A stretch of DNA of 22,309 nucleotides from a virus. Location: IMG/VR virus record IMGVR_UViG_3300038427_000172, positions 1 to 22,309 of that record; one strand, written 5' to 3'. Numbering within the stretch: the first letter of the stretch is position 1; every line of letters begins with the position of its first letter. Of this stretch, positions 6,640 through 13,952 are shown in pieces. Both the position numbers and the translations under genes were made by a program. Under the pieces are notes generated by a model that saw nothing but the letters and a program-made list of their open reading frames with translations, was not told the origin of the DNA and did not search any database.

Positions 6640-6859
6640 GATGGCCGTTCCCGTCCCGAGTCCGCCGCATCGCGGGGGAGAGCTCGTTATCGTAGTGCGT
6701 GTAGAATTCAACGGTTACAACGGCCCTCCACCATCCCGGGGTCTCATCGCCGTTCATGGACTGGAGCTCGGTCTTCGCCTCGTTGCCGAGCCCCTCCATG
6801 ATTCGGAGGACCATCTCGCAGACCTCCTTCCGCTCCGTGCCGAGAATCGTAAAGGGCAT
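6635..6859 (-). CDS. Small protein after terminase large subunit
   Basis: 74 residues, starting on the base next to the terminase stop (TGA then ATG). It begins MPFTILGTERKEVCEMVL and has a central GDETPGWWRAVVTVEF followed by a charged tail. Predicted as an alpha-beta protein; no recognised motif. It ends at the promoter for the portal operon, so it is the last gene of the terminase transcript. No function is proposed. Confidence 0.6.
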   Translation of the reverse strand: MPFTILGTERKEVCEMVLRIMEGLGNEAKTELQSMNGDETPGWWRAVVTVEFYTHYDNELSPAMRRTRDGNGHL

Positions 6860-8497
6860 TCAGTGACTTCCCCCGCCACCGATCAGCGCGGTCGTTTCAA
6901 CGTCCCGCGGATCGAGCGGCCAGTATTCCCCGCCGGCCTGAACCCGGTCGTCATCGATCCCCTCCCTGGTTGCGACAAAGGTAGAGAAGAGATGGAAGGC
7001 AAGATTGGCGATCACGTCCGGGCCGTCATCGTTCTGGATGGGGCCCGTGTCGGGATGGTGGACGCTGAAGTTCTCGCCGTTCCATTTCTTTTGAAGGGCT
7101 TTGAGCTCCCGGAGGAGACGCTCGTCCGGGGGATACTGGATCTGCCGCTGGAAGAGGCGGTCCTCCAGGGCCCCGTAGATCTTCATCTTATAGGGCTGCG
7201 TGAATGGCGTCTCATGGAGGAGAAATTCGTTGAAGTAGAGCTTGACGGCCTCCCCTTCGTAGCCATCATGGAGGAGGTCCTCTACTTGGAAGGCGCGGCA
7301 TGCCCGCTTGATCTCGTATTGGACCTGGGACCACTCGAGGCGGCCATCCTTGGGTATCCAGTAGCGGATCAGGTCGATGAAGACCTTCCCCCCCTGGATG
7401 TGCCCGATAGCGAAGCAAAAGGCGTCCTTCTTGCGGCTGGTGTCGATTGCGCCATGATAGACGATCTGATGGTCGTAGGGTGGCGTGGGCCCGCTACACT
7501 GATCGACCAGCTCGGGCGGGAGCATCGCGTCGATTGCTTCATCGAACTTGGCCCCGTATTCTCGCAGGAAGGTCCGGGGGTTCTTGGCCTTCTGGGTCTC
7601 CAGGTAGGCGCACCCGGGCGGGTAGTTCGGGTTCATCTCCCAGGTCGGGCGCTGATAGTGGAGGATGGATGGAAGGCGCTGGGCGGTGCCGAAGAGCCGC
7701 CAGAGGATTCCACTCTTCCCCATAGGGGTGGAGATCGACACTACCCTCCCGAGGGCTCGGACGATCATCTCCAGGCCCGGGTCGCCGGCGCACCGCTTCA
7801 GGAACTCGGGCCGGTTGGAGGCGAACCGCCCGACAGACGGCGTGAGGGAGTCGTATACCTCCTCGCCGTCCCGGGTTCCAACCTCCTCACCATATTTCCC
7901 GATCTCATCAAAGAGAACGAGGATGGCCGTCTTCCCGACTTCCGAGGCGCTATTTGAGGTGACGGCTTGGATGTGGAGATTCTTTTCTATCACCACCTCG
8001 TAATTGTTTTGTGAGCGGATCTTCCCCGCGAAGTAAGGGCTGCTGTTGATCTTCGCTTTGATTTCGTCCAGGAGGATTGTGGCCTGTGCCTCCTTTCGGG
8101 CAACGCAGATGATATGGACCTCTTTCTCCCGGTCAACCCGCCCACTATAGAGATAATACGGATCCGGAATTTCTAGCCAGAGGTAAGCGATGTAGGACGC
8201 GATGATCGAGGCGGTGAAGGTCTTCGTGGAATCCCGGCCGCAGATTAAGAGGAGCTCCTCATAGGGTCTCGGGCCGTTAAAAAATTCCCCAAGGATTTCC
8301 CGTTGGGCTGGGTAGAGTTTGCGGCCGAGATATCGGGGATCCTCCGAGAAGGTGAGAATGTCGGCGATGGGGTGGCCTGCCTTGAACGAGCTGATCACGC
8401 GGTCCAGCTGGTCAGCCAGACGCGGGGCCTGGGAGGGCTGCCCGGCGTTTCTCAAGATACGAGATGACGCGCTGGCAGCTTTCGGGGTCGATTTCAC
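6860..8497 (-). CDS. Terminase large subunit (ATPase/nuclease)
   Basis: 545 residues. It packages viral DNA through the portal using ATP and cuts the concatemer. The ATPase half has a Walker A-like LLICGRDSTKT (84-93), Walker B ILVLFDEIG (192-200), and the coupling motif VVSISTPMGKSG (252-263). The nuclease half shows the RNase H-like acidic residues: D352 in YHGAIDTSRK, D411 in LLHDGYEGE, and D491/D494 in NDDGPDVIANLA. The Walker A lacks the usual 'S-G-K' and reads S-T-K-T. The GTG start at 8497 follows GGAGG nine bases upstream and overlaps the small-subunit gene by 86 bases. A later GTG at 8398 would remove the overlap but has no visible Shine-Dalgarno. Confidence 0.93.
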   Translation of the reverse strand: MKSTPKAASASSRILRNAGQPSQAPRLADQLDRVISSFKAGHPIADILTFSEDPRYLGRKLYPAQREILGEFFNGPRPYEELLLICGRDSTKTFTASIIASYIAYLWLEIPDPYYLYSGRVDREKEVHIICVARKEAQATILLDEIKAKINSSPYFAGKIRSQNNYEVVIEKNLHIQAVTSNSASEVGKTAILVLFDEIGKYGEEVGTRDGEEVYDSLTPSVGRFASNRPEFLKRCAGDPGLEMIVRALGRVVSISTPMGKSGILWRLFGTAQRLPSILHYQRPTWEMNPNYPPGCAYLETQKAKNPRTFLREYGAKFDEAIDAMLPPELVDQCSGPTPPYDHQIVYHGAIDTSRKKDAFCFAIGHIQGGKVFIDLIRYWIPKDGRLEWSQVQYEIKRACRAFQVEDLLHDGYEGEAVKLYFNEFLLHETPFTQPYKMKIYGALEDRLFQRQIQYPPDERLLRELKALQKKWNGENFSVHHPDTGPIQNDDGPDVIANLAFHLFSTFVATREGIDDDRVQAGGEYWPLDPRDVETTALIGGGGSH

Positions 8498-8930
8498 TTC
8501 TCAATGCCTCCATGAAGATCTGGGTCAGTTGATTCGATTCCTGAATGAGAATCTGGTTGGTCACCTGCACACCATCACCATTGAGCTCCCCCGCCACCTT
8601 TGCCAGAAGCTCGATAGCCCGGAAGACCTCCCGGCCGGCCTTGATGAAGGAGTCCCGGTCCCCATCCTCCTTGGCAATCTTCATGAGATCCTTAAACTCC
8701 TTTTTTAGATCGTCAACCTGCTGGAGAATGGTGTTGGCCCGGGTGACCTCTTTCGCATCCTTGGCCTTTGCGATGGTGGCTGCAACATGGCCCCCTTTTA
8801 TGTGCCGCATCAGAGCATACCGCGAAATACCCTCCCGGTGCGCTATGGTGCGAATAGGTTCACCTAATACGACGGCCTTATCAATCGCACCGCACCTTTG
8901 TGATGTGCAGATCGAGCAGGGCTTACTCAT
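8412..8930 (-). CDS. Terminase small subunit-like DNA-binding protein
   Basis: 172 residues directly before the large subunit. The N-terminus has CSICTSQRC (5-13), a possible zinc knuckle, then a helix-turn-helix (EPIRTIAHREGISRYALMRHI, in two parts around residues 24-44). The middle (50-110) is helical and charged, as expected for the oligomerisation region of a terminase small subunit, and the C-terminus is helical. The small subunit recognises the packaging site and loads the motor. Identification rests on order and architecture rather than on a diagnostic motif, because small subunits are poorly conserved. A transcriptional regulator is the alternative. Confidence 0.7.
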   Translation of the reverse strand: MSKPCSICTSQRCGAIDKAVVLGEPIRTIAHREGISRYALMRHIKGGHVAATIAKAKDAKEVTRANTILQQVDDLKKEFKDLMKIAKEDGDRDSFIKAGREVFRAIELLAKVAGELNGDGVQVTNQILIQESNQLTQIFMEALRSEIDPESCQRVISYLEKRRAALPGPASG

Positions 8931-9014
8931 TCAGGTTTTCCCTTCCCGGGCCGCATGGCCGCATACTTCGCCTCGGACTCCAGCCCGCTCTAGGAGAATC
9001 GCCTCGTCCATCAT
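8931..9014 (-). CDS. Possible very small protein before terminase small subunit
   Basis: 27 codons starting MMDEAILLERAG, fitted exactly between its neighbours: its ATG overlaps the upstream stop as ATGA and its stop is directly next to the ATG of the terminase small subunit. A second frame over 8929-8987 reads ESEAKYAAMRPGKGKPE and ends with an ATGA overlap with the same ATG, and looks more protein-like, so one indel near GGGCTGGAG may have split a slightly longer gene. Neither version is secure. Confidence 0.35.
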   Translation of the reverse strand: MMDEAILLERAGVRGEVCGHAAREGKT

Positions 9015-9232
9015 TGGGGCCTCCCACCGATTTCTCGTAGAACACCTTCCATCACTTCGGGCTCTTTGATTTTATGGGGCCCGATCCATGCCTCACAGCC
9101 GAACTCGATGGTGAATGAAGCGGGCGAGAGCATGGTCCCGTCCCGCGGGTATGTCAAGCTCATGTGAACTTCTCTCTGCGGGTAGTATCGGCAAAGAGTG
9201 TTCTGGCAGGTTCCGCAATGTTTCCTACTCAT
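9011..9232 (-). CDS. Cysteine-rich small protein
   Basis: 73 residues starting MSRKHCGTCQNTLCRYYP, with Cys6, Cys9 and Cys14 plus a later Cys in EFGCEAWIG, enough for one metal site. The rest is a beta-like stretch with 'TMLSPASFTIEF' and a charged C-terminal helix. The ATG at 9232 overlaps the previous stop by ATGA, so an upstream start in the same frame (9427) is not needed. It is one of many small cysteine-knuckle proteins in this genome. No family recognised. Confidence 0.65.
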   Translation of the reverse strand: MSRKHCGTCQNTLCRYYPQREVHMSLTYPRDGTMLSPASFTIEFGCEAWIGPHKIKEPEVMEGVLREIGGRPQ

Positions 9233-9450
9233 GTGAGCCTCCATTTGATGATCCCCGCTACTGCAAGCCCTACGTAGACCGCACCCAGGGCGGACTGCGC
9301 GAAGGCCCCAATATGAAAATCGTAGAAGGCCCAGGCCGCGTTTGTCCCGAGCCAGATTACGAAGCACCACCATCTCTTGAAGATATTCGAGATGGTCCCG
9401 ATCAGGGAGGCAGCCGTAACGAACCACATGAGGGTTCCAAGGTCAGGCAA
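9229..9450 (-). CDS. Three-helix membrane protein, PnuC-like
   Basis: 73 residues with three hydrophobic segments (about 7-24, 28-45 and 50-69). The pattern SLIGTISNIFKRWWCFVIW, then a second segment with TNAAWAFYDFHIGAFAQ, resembles the short phage proteins annotated as nicotinamide mononucleotide transporter (PnuC) family, which are about half the length of a full PnuC. It would sit in the host membrane. The start is TTG at 9450, supported by GGAGG nine bases upstream inside the preceding small reading frame. ATG at 9429 is an alternative. The transporter role is inferred from similarity to memory of the family, and a different membrane role is possible. Confidence 0.65.
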   Translation of the reverse strand: MPDLGTLMWFVTAASLIGTISNIFKRWWCFVIWLGTNAAWAFYDFHIGAFAQSALGAVYVGLAVAGIIKWRLT

Positions 9451-9511
9451 GGCTGCTTTCCTCCCTAATATCCTTATAACCCTTCAGATTATCAATGCAA
9501 GCCCTAATCAT
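9443..9511 (-). CDS. Possible 22-residue ORF
   Basis: A 22-codon frame (begins MIRACIDNLKGYK) that overlaps the end of the upstream gene (ATGATTAG) and the TTG start of the membrane protein. The Shine-Dalgarno for that downstream gene lies within it. It may be a coupling leader rather than a functional peptide. Confidence 0.25.
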   Translation of the reverse strand: MIRACIDNLKGYKDIREESSLA

Positions 9512-9653
9512 GGCCGCTCTCCTCTGGATACCCACCCCCCGGATGGAGGTGTTTCAGTCCCTTCAGGCTTCTCCTTGGGACTCGCCTGAAGTTGGCCGCC
9601 GTGATGCCCGTCCCATTCGAGAGCGGGGTCTCGGGGAGATCCTCGGCCCTCAT
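9504..9653 (-). CDS. Small basic protein of unknown function
   Basis: 49 residues (begins MRAEDLPETPLSNG), with a basic centre (FRRVPRRSLKGLKHLH) and a Gly-rich end. Its ATG overlaps the stop of the HTH-like gene as ATGA, and it keeps this genome's pattern of coupled genes. A longer frame on the same strand (9508-9720) overlaps it but looks like a shadow of the two coupled genes. No motif recognised. Confidence 0.5.
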   Translation of the reverse strand: MRAEDLPETPLSNGTGITAANFRRVPRRSLKGLKHLHPGGGYPEESGHD

Positions 9654-9817
9654 GGATAAAGTCCCTCCCGGCGAAGGACGGTCTTAACCCGCCTCTCGCT
9701 GACGTGGTGGGTCCGCTCAATCTGATGGATAAACATGCCGTTTCTAAAGGCAGCGACTATTCCTTCATCGGAAATATAGATATGCCCGCTTCCGCGTCGT
9801 TCGGCTTTCTCTGCCAT
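9650..9817 (-). CDS. Small helix-turn-helix-like protein
   Basis: 55 residues. After a short beta-like start (SGHIYISDEGIVAAF) the C-terminal half NGMFIHQIERTHHVSERRV has the spacing of a helix-turn-helix: a first helix, a turn around THHVS, and a basic recognition helix ERRVKTVLRREG. It lies 17 bases after the stop at 9835 and couples to the next gene by ATGA. Probably DNA-binding; target unknown. It is shorter than the usual ORF cut-off. Confidence 0.6.
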   Translation of the reverse strand: MAEKAERRGSGHIYISDEGIVAAFRNGMFIHQIERTHHVSERRVKTVLRREGLYP

Positions 9818-9834
9818 TTATGGGCCCCCCACTC

Positions 9835-10038
9835 TCATCCGGCCGGCCCCCATTGATGGCCCTGGGGAACCCCGTCAACCAGGGAGACTAGGATGATCGG
9901 CTGACACTGCCCGAGGCCCTCGGTCTTGCGATGAGTGGCGAAGTCCGGCCAAGTCCAGATATACTCCCCGAAGCGGCTGGCCGTGAGGATATGGGCATGA
10001 GTCGGGTTCTCGGGGATGAACTCCATGACTCCCTTCAT
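9835..10038 (-). CDS. Small conserved-looking protein of unknown function
   Basis: 67 residues (begins MKGVMEFIPENPTHAHILTA) with aromatic-rich EYIWTWPDFATHRK and a C-terminal PIILVSLVDGVPQ strand. Coupled to the preceding zinc-knuckle gene by an ATGA overlap. A mixed alpha-beta fold is likely. I recognise no family. Confidence 0.6.
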   Translation of the reverse strand: MKGVMEFIPENPTHAHILTASRFGEYIWTWPDFATHRKTEGLGQCQPIILVSLVDGVPQGHQWGPAG

Positions 10039-10304
10039 CCTCGGTTCACTTCCAGTCTCCGGATCGCCGCGGGGATGCCCCCCTGGATGAACTCCCTTGC
10101 ACGGGCTTTACATTCAGAGCAGACCTCAACGTAGATCTCCTCTGGCTGGCCCCGTTCATCGTGGTCGATAAACTCCCCCCGAAGGGCCCCAGAGATGAGC
10201 TGCTTGGGGAGAGGCCATCCGCAGATAATACAGACCGAGACGTAGCCATCGACGGGCTTCCAGGGGTCCTCTATGGGACCCTGCGGTCCGTATTTACCCC
10301 CCAT
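10035..10304 (-). CDS. Zinc-knuckle protein
   Basis: 89 residues with two cysteine pairs: C25/C28 in VSVCIICGWPLP and C62/C65 in VEVCSECKARA. This is a four-cysteine zinc-ribbon arrangement with a 33-residue insert. The start overlaps the previous stop by one base (TAATG). Such proteins may bind nucleic acid or another protein, and this one sits beside a Myb-like protein. Function unknown. Confidence 0.65.
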   Translation of the reverse strand: MGGKYGPQGPIEDPWKPVDGYVSVCIICGWPLPKQLISGALRGEFIDHDERGQPEEIYVEVCSECKARAREFIQGGIPAAIRRLEVNRG

Positions 10305-10543
10305 TATTGGGACCTCCGGGTGTGGTCCTGAATCCCCATCGTGCGGGCCTTACTTGAGACCGAAGATCGAGTGCGCCCGGGGAGATGCTTCATCAGAATA
10401 TAGAGGTTCACCTTCCCGTAGTATCTCTTGAGGATCTTCTCTTCCTTCTCGGTCCAGTTTAGACCGCCACCGTTGACGGTCTTGCCGTGGTTCCGCTTTA
10501 CCTCCTCTTCGAGCTCGGGAATGATGATCTCCTGCCCCTTCAC
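10304..10543 (-). CDS. Myb/SANT-like DNA-binding protein
   Basis: 79 residues. The C-terminal part LNWTEKEEKILKRYYG followed by LYILMKHLPGRTRSSVSSKA and RTMGI is a Myb-like helix-turn-helix of the type common in phages ('W-T-x-x-E/D-x-x-x-L-x-x-x-Y-G' then 'L-P-G-R-T-x-x-S-V-x-x-K-A'). The GTG start at 10543 overlaps the phosphoesterase stop (GTGA) and is chosen over longer in-frame starts that would run through the phosphoesterase gene. Probably binds DNA; target unknown. Confidence 0.65.
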   Translation of the reverse strand: MKGQEIIIPELEEEVKRNHGKTVNGGGLNWTEKEEKILKRYYGKVNLYILMKHLPGRTRSSVSSKARTMGIQDHTRRSQ

Positions 10544-11403
10544 TTCTTCCGGCCCCCTTTCTCTGTAGGCCGATGGGGGAATATCGGGAGTCTCCCGACA
10601 TCCCGCCCGACGACCTTGCAGGGCCGCACGACGGTAGCAATACCGGAAGCATCGACCGCGATCCAGTTCTCGGAAATATGCAGCATCACCCAGCCGATAT
10701 CCGGTACCCCGACGATCCCCTTCTTGACGGCAAAAACTGTCTTCCCCTGCCAGCAAGGGGTAACAAGGGCGATCCCGGACCGGAACTGGGGAGCTACGAA
10801 CTGATGCCGGTGGCTGAAGACCGCCACATCGATCGGGCCGTATTTCTCCTCCGACTTGTTAAGTACCAGGAGCATCTGGTCTCGTCCTGGGGCGGTCGCC
10901 ATGTACTGCCAGGAGGAATTACTGATCCCAATGGCATGCCGGCAGAAGAGCCGGATCCCGCACTCTTCTACTACCAGCTCGTCCCCGAAGTCCGCATTGA
11001 AGGTCTTCGAGATAGCTAAGTCTACGTTGGTGCCGTCCTTGAGCTGGTGGTAATCGGTCCCGGCCGTGAAGTACATTGGGACTTTCGGGAGGGTCTTGAT
11101 CACCTTGATACAGGCCTCCATCTGGACGCCGATATCGGGCGTCATCAATCCCCTGCCGTATTCCCGGTGCTGGTTGCCTTCGATGAGGTCCCCGTTCAGG
11201 ATGATGCAGTCCGGCCGCTCTTTCTTAAGATATGCCAGCATCTTCTTCCAGTGCGCCCAGATTGCAGCGTTGACGGCGTTCTGCGGGATCTCGTCCGTCA
11301 TGTCGGATCTCGCGTTCGGGGAGGTGAACCCGGGCGGCCACAGGGCCCATTTCGATCCGACGTGGAGATCCGACAGTAGCAGGATCCTCTTCGTCTCGGT
11401 CAC
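10540..11403 (-). CDS. Calcineurin-like metallophosphoesterase
   Basis: 287 residues. The metallophosphatase motifs appear in order: D12 and H14 in LLLSDLHVGS; G71-D72 in IILNGDLIEG; AGTDYH (114-119) in place of the usual GNHE/D; H156 in RLFCRHAIG; and H198-x-H200 in VFSHRHQF. These residues bind two metal ions and hydrolyse phosphate esters, in nucleic acids or nucleotides among other substrates. The third motif carries T116 where Asn is usual, which may weaken activity or indicate a subfamily difference. The start is GTG with GGAGG upstream. Phage homologues are often annotated as DNA repair or exonuclease-like, but substrate cannot be assigned from sequence. Confidence 0.85.
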   Translation of the reverse strand: MTETKRILLLSDLHVGSKWALWPPGFTSPNARSDMTDEIPQNAVNAAIWAHWKKMLAYLKKERPDCIILNGDLIEGNQHREYGRGLMTPDIGVQMEACIKVIKTLPKVPMYFTAGTDYHQLKDGTNVDLAISKTFNADFGDELVVEECGIRLFCRHAIGISNSSWQYMATAPGRDQMLLVLNKSEEKYGPIDVAVFSHRHQFVAPQFRSGIALVTPCWQGKTVFAVKKGIVGVPDIGWVMLHISENWIAVDASGIATVVRPCKVVGRDVGRLPIFPHRPTEKGGRKK

Positions 11404-11408
11404 TTCGG

Positions 11409-11771
11409 TTATCCCTCCTTCTTTTCCTTGAGGGGCTCGATCTCCTGGAGGATAGCCCGGAGATCCGCCTCGATCTTGCTCATCTCCTTCGTGAGCAGCC
11501 CAACTTCCCGGATCAGCTCGGCTTTCGTCGCTGCGATGGAGTCCGCGACCATCTTCAGGGCATCCGCGAAGTAGAAGAGGTCGTCCCCCGGATTAGGATT
11601 GGGGTAGCTATCCCCGGAGGCCCCCGGGGTGGGGTTCCGAGCCCTCCCGGTCTGCGGGCCTGTCTTCAAGTTCTCGCAGTCCCGGCAGGTCTTCGAGAGG
11701 CCGCGGCCGTGTGGTCGGAAATTCTCGCTGTTTGCCTCCTTCCCGATATGGCAGACGTTACACTCTCGCAT
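11409..11771 (-). CDS. Zinc-knuckle plus coiled-coil protein
   Basis: 120 residues. An N-terminal knuckle has C4/C7 and C29/C32 (MRECNVCHIG and KTCRDCENL), like the short HNH-associated knuckles but without the HNH histidines. A Pro/Gly/Asn-rich linker follows, then a long helix (about 70-120) with heptad-like leucines (ELIREVGLLTKEMSKIEADL). The start at 11771 is set by GGAGG eight bases upstream; the longer frame to 11786 lacks this. A protein-interaction role is plausible. Function unknown. Confidence 0.65.
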   Translation of the reverse strand: MRECNVCHIGKEANSENFRPHGRGLSKTCRDCENLKTGPQTGRARNPTPGASGDSYPNPNPGDDLFYFADALKMVADSIAATKAELIREVGLLTKEMSKIEADLRAILQEIEPLKEKKEG

Positions 11772-11973
11772 GGGTCTCTCCTCCAAGTGGTAGCCCCCAT
11801 TCCTCCGCCATTTGCTCGATAAGCGGCTTGGCCGGGTCCCGAGCGATATCCTGCGGGATCATCCGAGGGTAGAAGATCCGCTTCTGGATCGGGCCGCCGT
11901 CATGCCGTTCAAAGCCGCGCTTCTTCGCCTGCCGCCCCACGCGGAAGGGCTTCGGGCTCTTGTGTGGTATCAT
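11758..11973 (-). CDS. Small basic protein of unknown function
   Basis: 71 residues, strongly basic at the N-terminus (MIPHKSPKPFRVGRQAKKRG) with a C-terminal helical segment ending IEQMAEEWGLP. It overlaps the downstream zinc-knuckle gene by 14 bases. The same frame stays open upstream for about 25 codons without ATG, GTG or TTG, reading LLRGLLRERDHYARLD, so the true start or a frameshift may lie further upstream. The role is unknown. Confidence 0.55.
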   Translation of the reverse strand: MIPHKSPKPFRVGRQAKKRGFERHDGGPIQKRIFYPRMIPQDIARDPAKPLIEQMAEEWGLPLGGETHARV

Positions 11974-12077
11974 AGAGGGCCCCCGGACGGTATCGAGCCG
12001 TGCATAGTGGTCCCGCTCCCGGAGGAGCCCCCGCAGGAGTCCTCCATTCCAGAGTGGACCGGGGGCCGGTGGGTCAT
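11970..12077 (-). CDS. Possible 35-residue ORF after the lysin gene
   Basis: A 35-codon frame (begins MTHRPPVHSG) starting three bases after the protease stop, with GGGAG upstream, and coupled to the next gene by ATGA. Its Ser/Gly-rich composition is weakly protein-like, and the other frame over the same bases looks better (see the 11758-11973 entry). It could be real or a coupling leader. Confidence 0.35.
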   Translation of the reverse strand: MTHRPPVHSGMEDSCGGSSGSGTTMHGSIPSGGPL

Positions 12078-12080
12078 GGT

Positions 12081-13538
12081 TCAGGCTCCCCCAAAGAGCC
12101 GCTTCTCGAATGCCGCAACCAGGGCCTTAAGGAAGGCGAGGATCCTCTCCCGGAGGCTGGCCGGGGGTATCGGGGTCGGAGTTGGTGCAGGGGCGACCGT
12201 GATGAGATGACCCTTGCTCCCGACCAGTGTGTTGCTCCCGGGCTCCGAAACGATGAGCTGGGTGTTGTAGGTCCCCGCCTTGACGTAGGTGTAGTCAAGG
12301 GTCGGGGTTGCCTTGAAGTCATAGACGTCCCCGTCGCCCGTGTAGAGCACCTGATGGTTGATGGACTCCCCGACGCACTCGTTGAGGAAGGTCACTTTCA
12401 GGGGTGCAATTCCCGAGCTCGGCGAGGCCGAGTAGTCGATGATTTCTGCAGGGGCCCCGCCAGCCGGGACCATCCGCTGCATGTCGTCCGCGTCAACCAG
12501 GGCATACGCGCCGGCGAAGCCTTGCGCCATGTAGTTATAGGAGAGTCGGTGAAGTTGCTGATCCGCGGTGTTGTGGGTCCCTTTGCATCCGCAGGCAGTT
12601 CCCCATGAGGAGATCGCATAGATATAGTGGTCATCGAAGCCCACCGCGCAAAGACAGTGACCCCCGACTTTGGGCCCCTTGGGATCCGGGAAGGTGCAGA
12701 AGCCATCCGTCTCGCCCATCATATCGGTGTAGTTCTCGTAGACGGTGATCCCTATGATGACCGAGCCATATTGCGCGATTGCGGCACAGAGGTCCGCTAC
12801 GTTGTCGATGGCAGCGTAGCCGGCGGCCTTGTGGTAGGGCTCCTCGTTGGAGACTGCCTGCGCGAACTGCGTGGGCGGCGAAGACCAGACGGCCATAGGG
12901 GTCCGGGAGGTAGGCCACTGCATATTTTCGCAGGAGATCCCAACCTGGACGAGTGCCTGGGCAACGTAGACCACTTCGGAGCCTTCCGGATCCGTGATCT
13001 TCCCGATGCGCCGGGAGTTCTGATACACGTCCTCGGCGCTTTTGCTCCAATCGAAGAGGTCATCGGTGATCGTTCCGTCCGCGTTCTTGACCGCGCGCCG
13101 AATACCAGCGATATCGGCCGCATTCGGTAAGTAGGGCTTCCCCTCCTTTGCGCGGTTCATCGCCTCATCGCAGTCCTTCTTATACGCGCCGCCCATCCCG
13201 CAACAGATTCCGCGGTCCGCCTGATCCCGGGATACGATGGCAGGGAGGTAGGGGAACATATAGGATGAGATGGCTATTGCGCGGGCCTTCGGAACCCACT
13301 TCAGCGGGGCCTTCCGCTTCGGATATACCCGGTCAAGCTTGAACCGGATGGCGATCTTTCCGTCCATAGTCTTCTTCAGATACTTCTTCGAGAGGAGCCG
13401 CAGGAGGTCCTCCTGGAAGGCTGTTGCCTCCTCCTTCGTGACGACACCGAGCCGGCGCTGGAGGCTCTCGATAGTGAGGCCGGGCGTCTGCGAGATTTTC
13501 AGGTGTCGAAAGATGTGTTTATGGCCTCGGTAGGTCAT
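12081..13538 (-). CDS. Papain-like cysteine protease with PKD domain, candidate archaeal lysin
   Basis: 485 residues. Residues 1-70 are helical and basic, possibly winged-helix-like or a propeptide. A papain-type (C1) domain spans about 80-350: Q106 and C112 in RDQADRGICCGM keep the Gln-to-Cys spacing of six seen in papain, His294 lies in KVGGHCLCAVGFDDH, and SSWGTACG (310-317) replaces the usual N-S-W-G, so the catalytic Asn is Ser310. Residues 365-448 are a PKD-like beta domain (ASPSSGIAPLKVTF, then GTYNTQLIV), common in methanogen surface proteins. After a Pro-rich linker comes an amphipathic basic helix (460-485). It follows a holin-like gene. I infer digestion of the host S-layer or cell envelope at lysis. 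A virion-associated entry protease is the alternative. Confidence 0.75.
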   Translation of the reverse strand: MTYRGHKHIFRHLKISQTPGLTIESLQRRLGVVTKEEATAFQEDLLRLLSKKYLKKTMDGKIAIRFKLDRVYPKRKAPLKWVPKARAIAISSYMFPYLPAIVSRDQADRGICCGMGGAYKKDCDEAMNRAKEGKPYLPNAADIAGIRRAVKNADGTITDDLFDWSKSAEDVYQNSRRIGKITDPEGSEVVYVAQALVQVGISCENMQWPTSRTPMAVWSSPPTQFAQAVSNEEPYHKAAGYAAIDNVADLCAAIAQYGSVIIGITVYENYTDMMGETDGFCTFPDPKGPKVGGHCLCAVGFDDHYIYAISSWGTACGCKGTHNTADQQLHRLSYNYMAQGFAGAYALVDADDMQRMVPAGGAPAEIIDYSASPSSGIAPLKVTFLNECVGESINHQVLYTGDGDVYDFKATPTLDYTYVKAGTYNTQLIVSEPGSNTLVGSKGHLITVAPAPTPTPIPPASLRERILAFLKALVAAFEKRLFGGA

Positions 13539-13559
13539 GGTTCACCCGGGAAAAAAGGA

Positions 13560-13931
13560 TTAGGCGGGGCCCTCATACGGTGGGGCAAGGGGGAACTTGA
13601 CTCTCTGGACGAGCTGCTCTACCTTGACCTTCTGGGCCTCCATCGCACCGACCGCGGCCGCAGGGTCCTTCTTGAAGAGCTCAAAGATGGTTTCGAGGTC
13701 CTGGAGGACGGCCTTGGCCTGTTTCACAACGGCCTGAAGGTCCGCGGGCGAGACGTTCCCCGCCTGGATCTCATCCATGACGGCAGCCACTCCCGCGGCG
13801 AGGACAGCCCCGTCTTCGATCAACTGCTTTGCATCCTGGAGAGCCGCAGCGGAGAGCTTGCCGGCGACCAGATACCCGCCAACTGCGCCGAGGGCGAGGG
13901 CGGCGATTTCGTAGAGGACAATCGGATCCAT
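13560..13931 (-). CDS. Holin-like single-span membrane protein
   Basis: 123 residues. One hydrophobic segment at about 4-26 (IVLYEIAALALGAVGGYLVAG) is followed by a long, Ala/Val/Gln-rich helix with coiled-coil character up to about residue 105 and a short Pro-rich tail. One N-terminal span plus a long helical tail is the form of LLH-type holins. The gene is directly before the putative lysin and starts a new transcript: the ATG has no Shine-Dalgarno and sits about 28 bases below a TATA box. A membrane anchor for another function is possible. A T6 run (13551-13556) after its stop could partly terminate transcription. Confidence 0.6.
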   Translation of the reverse strand: MDPIVLYEIAALALGAVGGYLVAGKLSAAALQDAKQLIEDGAVLAAGVAAVMDEIQAGNVSPADLQAVVKQAKAVLQDLETIFELFKKDPAAAVGAMEAQKVKVEQLVQRVKFPLAPPYEGPA

Positions 13932-13952
13932 GATAAGGGATAGCAGCGTCCC

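Noticed and set aside
6641-7957. Long plus-strand ORF opposite the terminase large subunit
   Set aside because: The terminase motifs are on the minus strand. Long antisense frames are expected where GC-rich codons lack stops; the same holds for 5109-6494 opposite portal and 3383-4345 opposite the MuF gene.
9508-9720. Minus-strand ORF of 70 codons over two small genes
   Set aside because: Two ATGA-coupled genes in other frames explain the same bases, and the longer frame is Pro/Gly/Ser-rich without recognisable structure.
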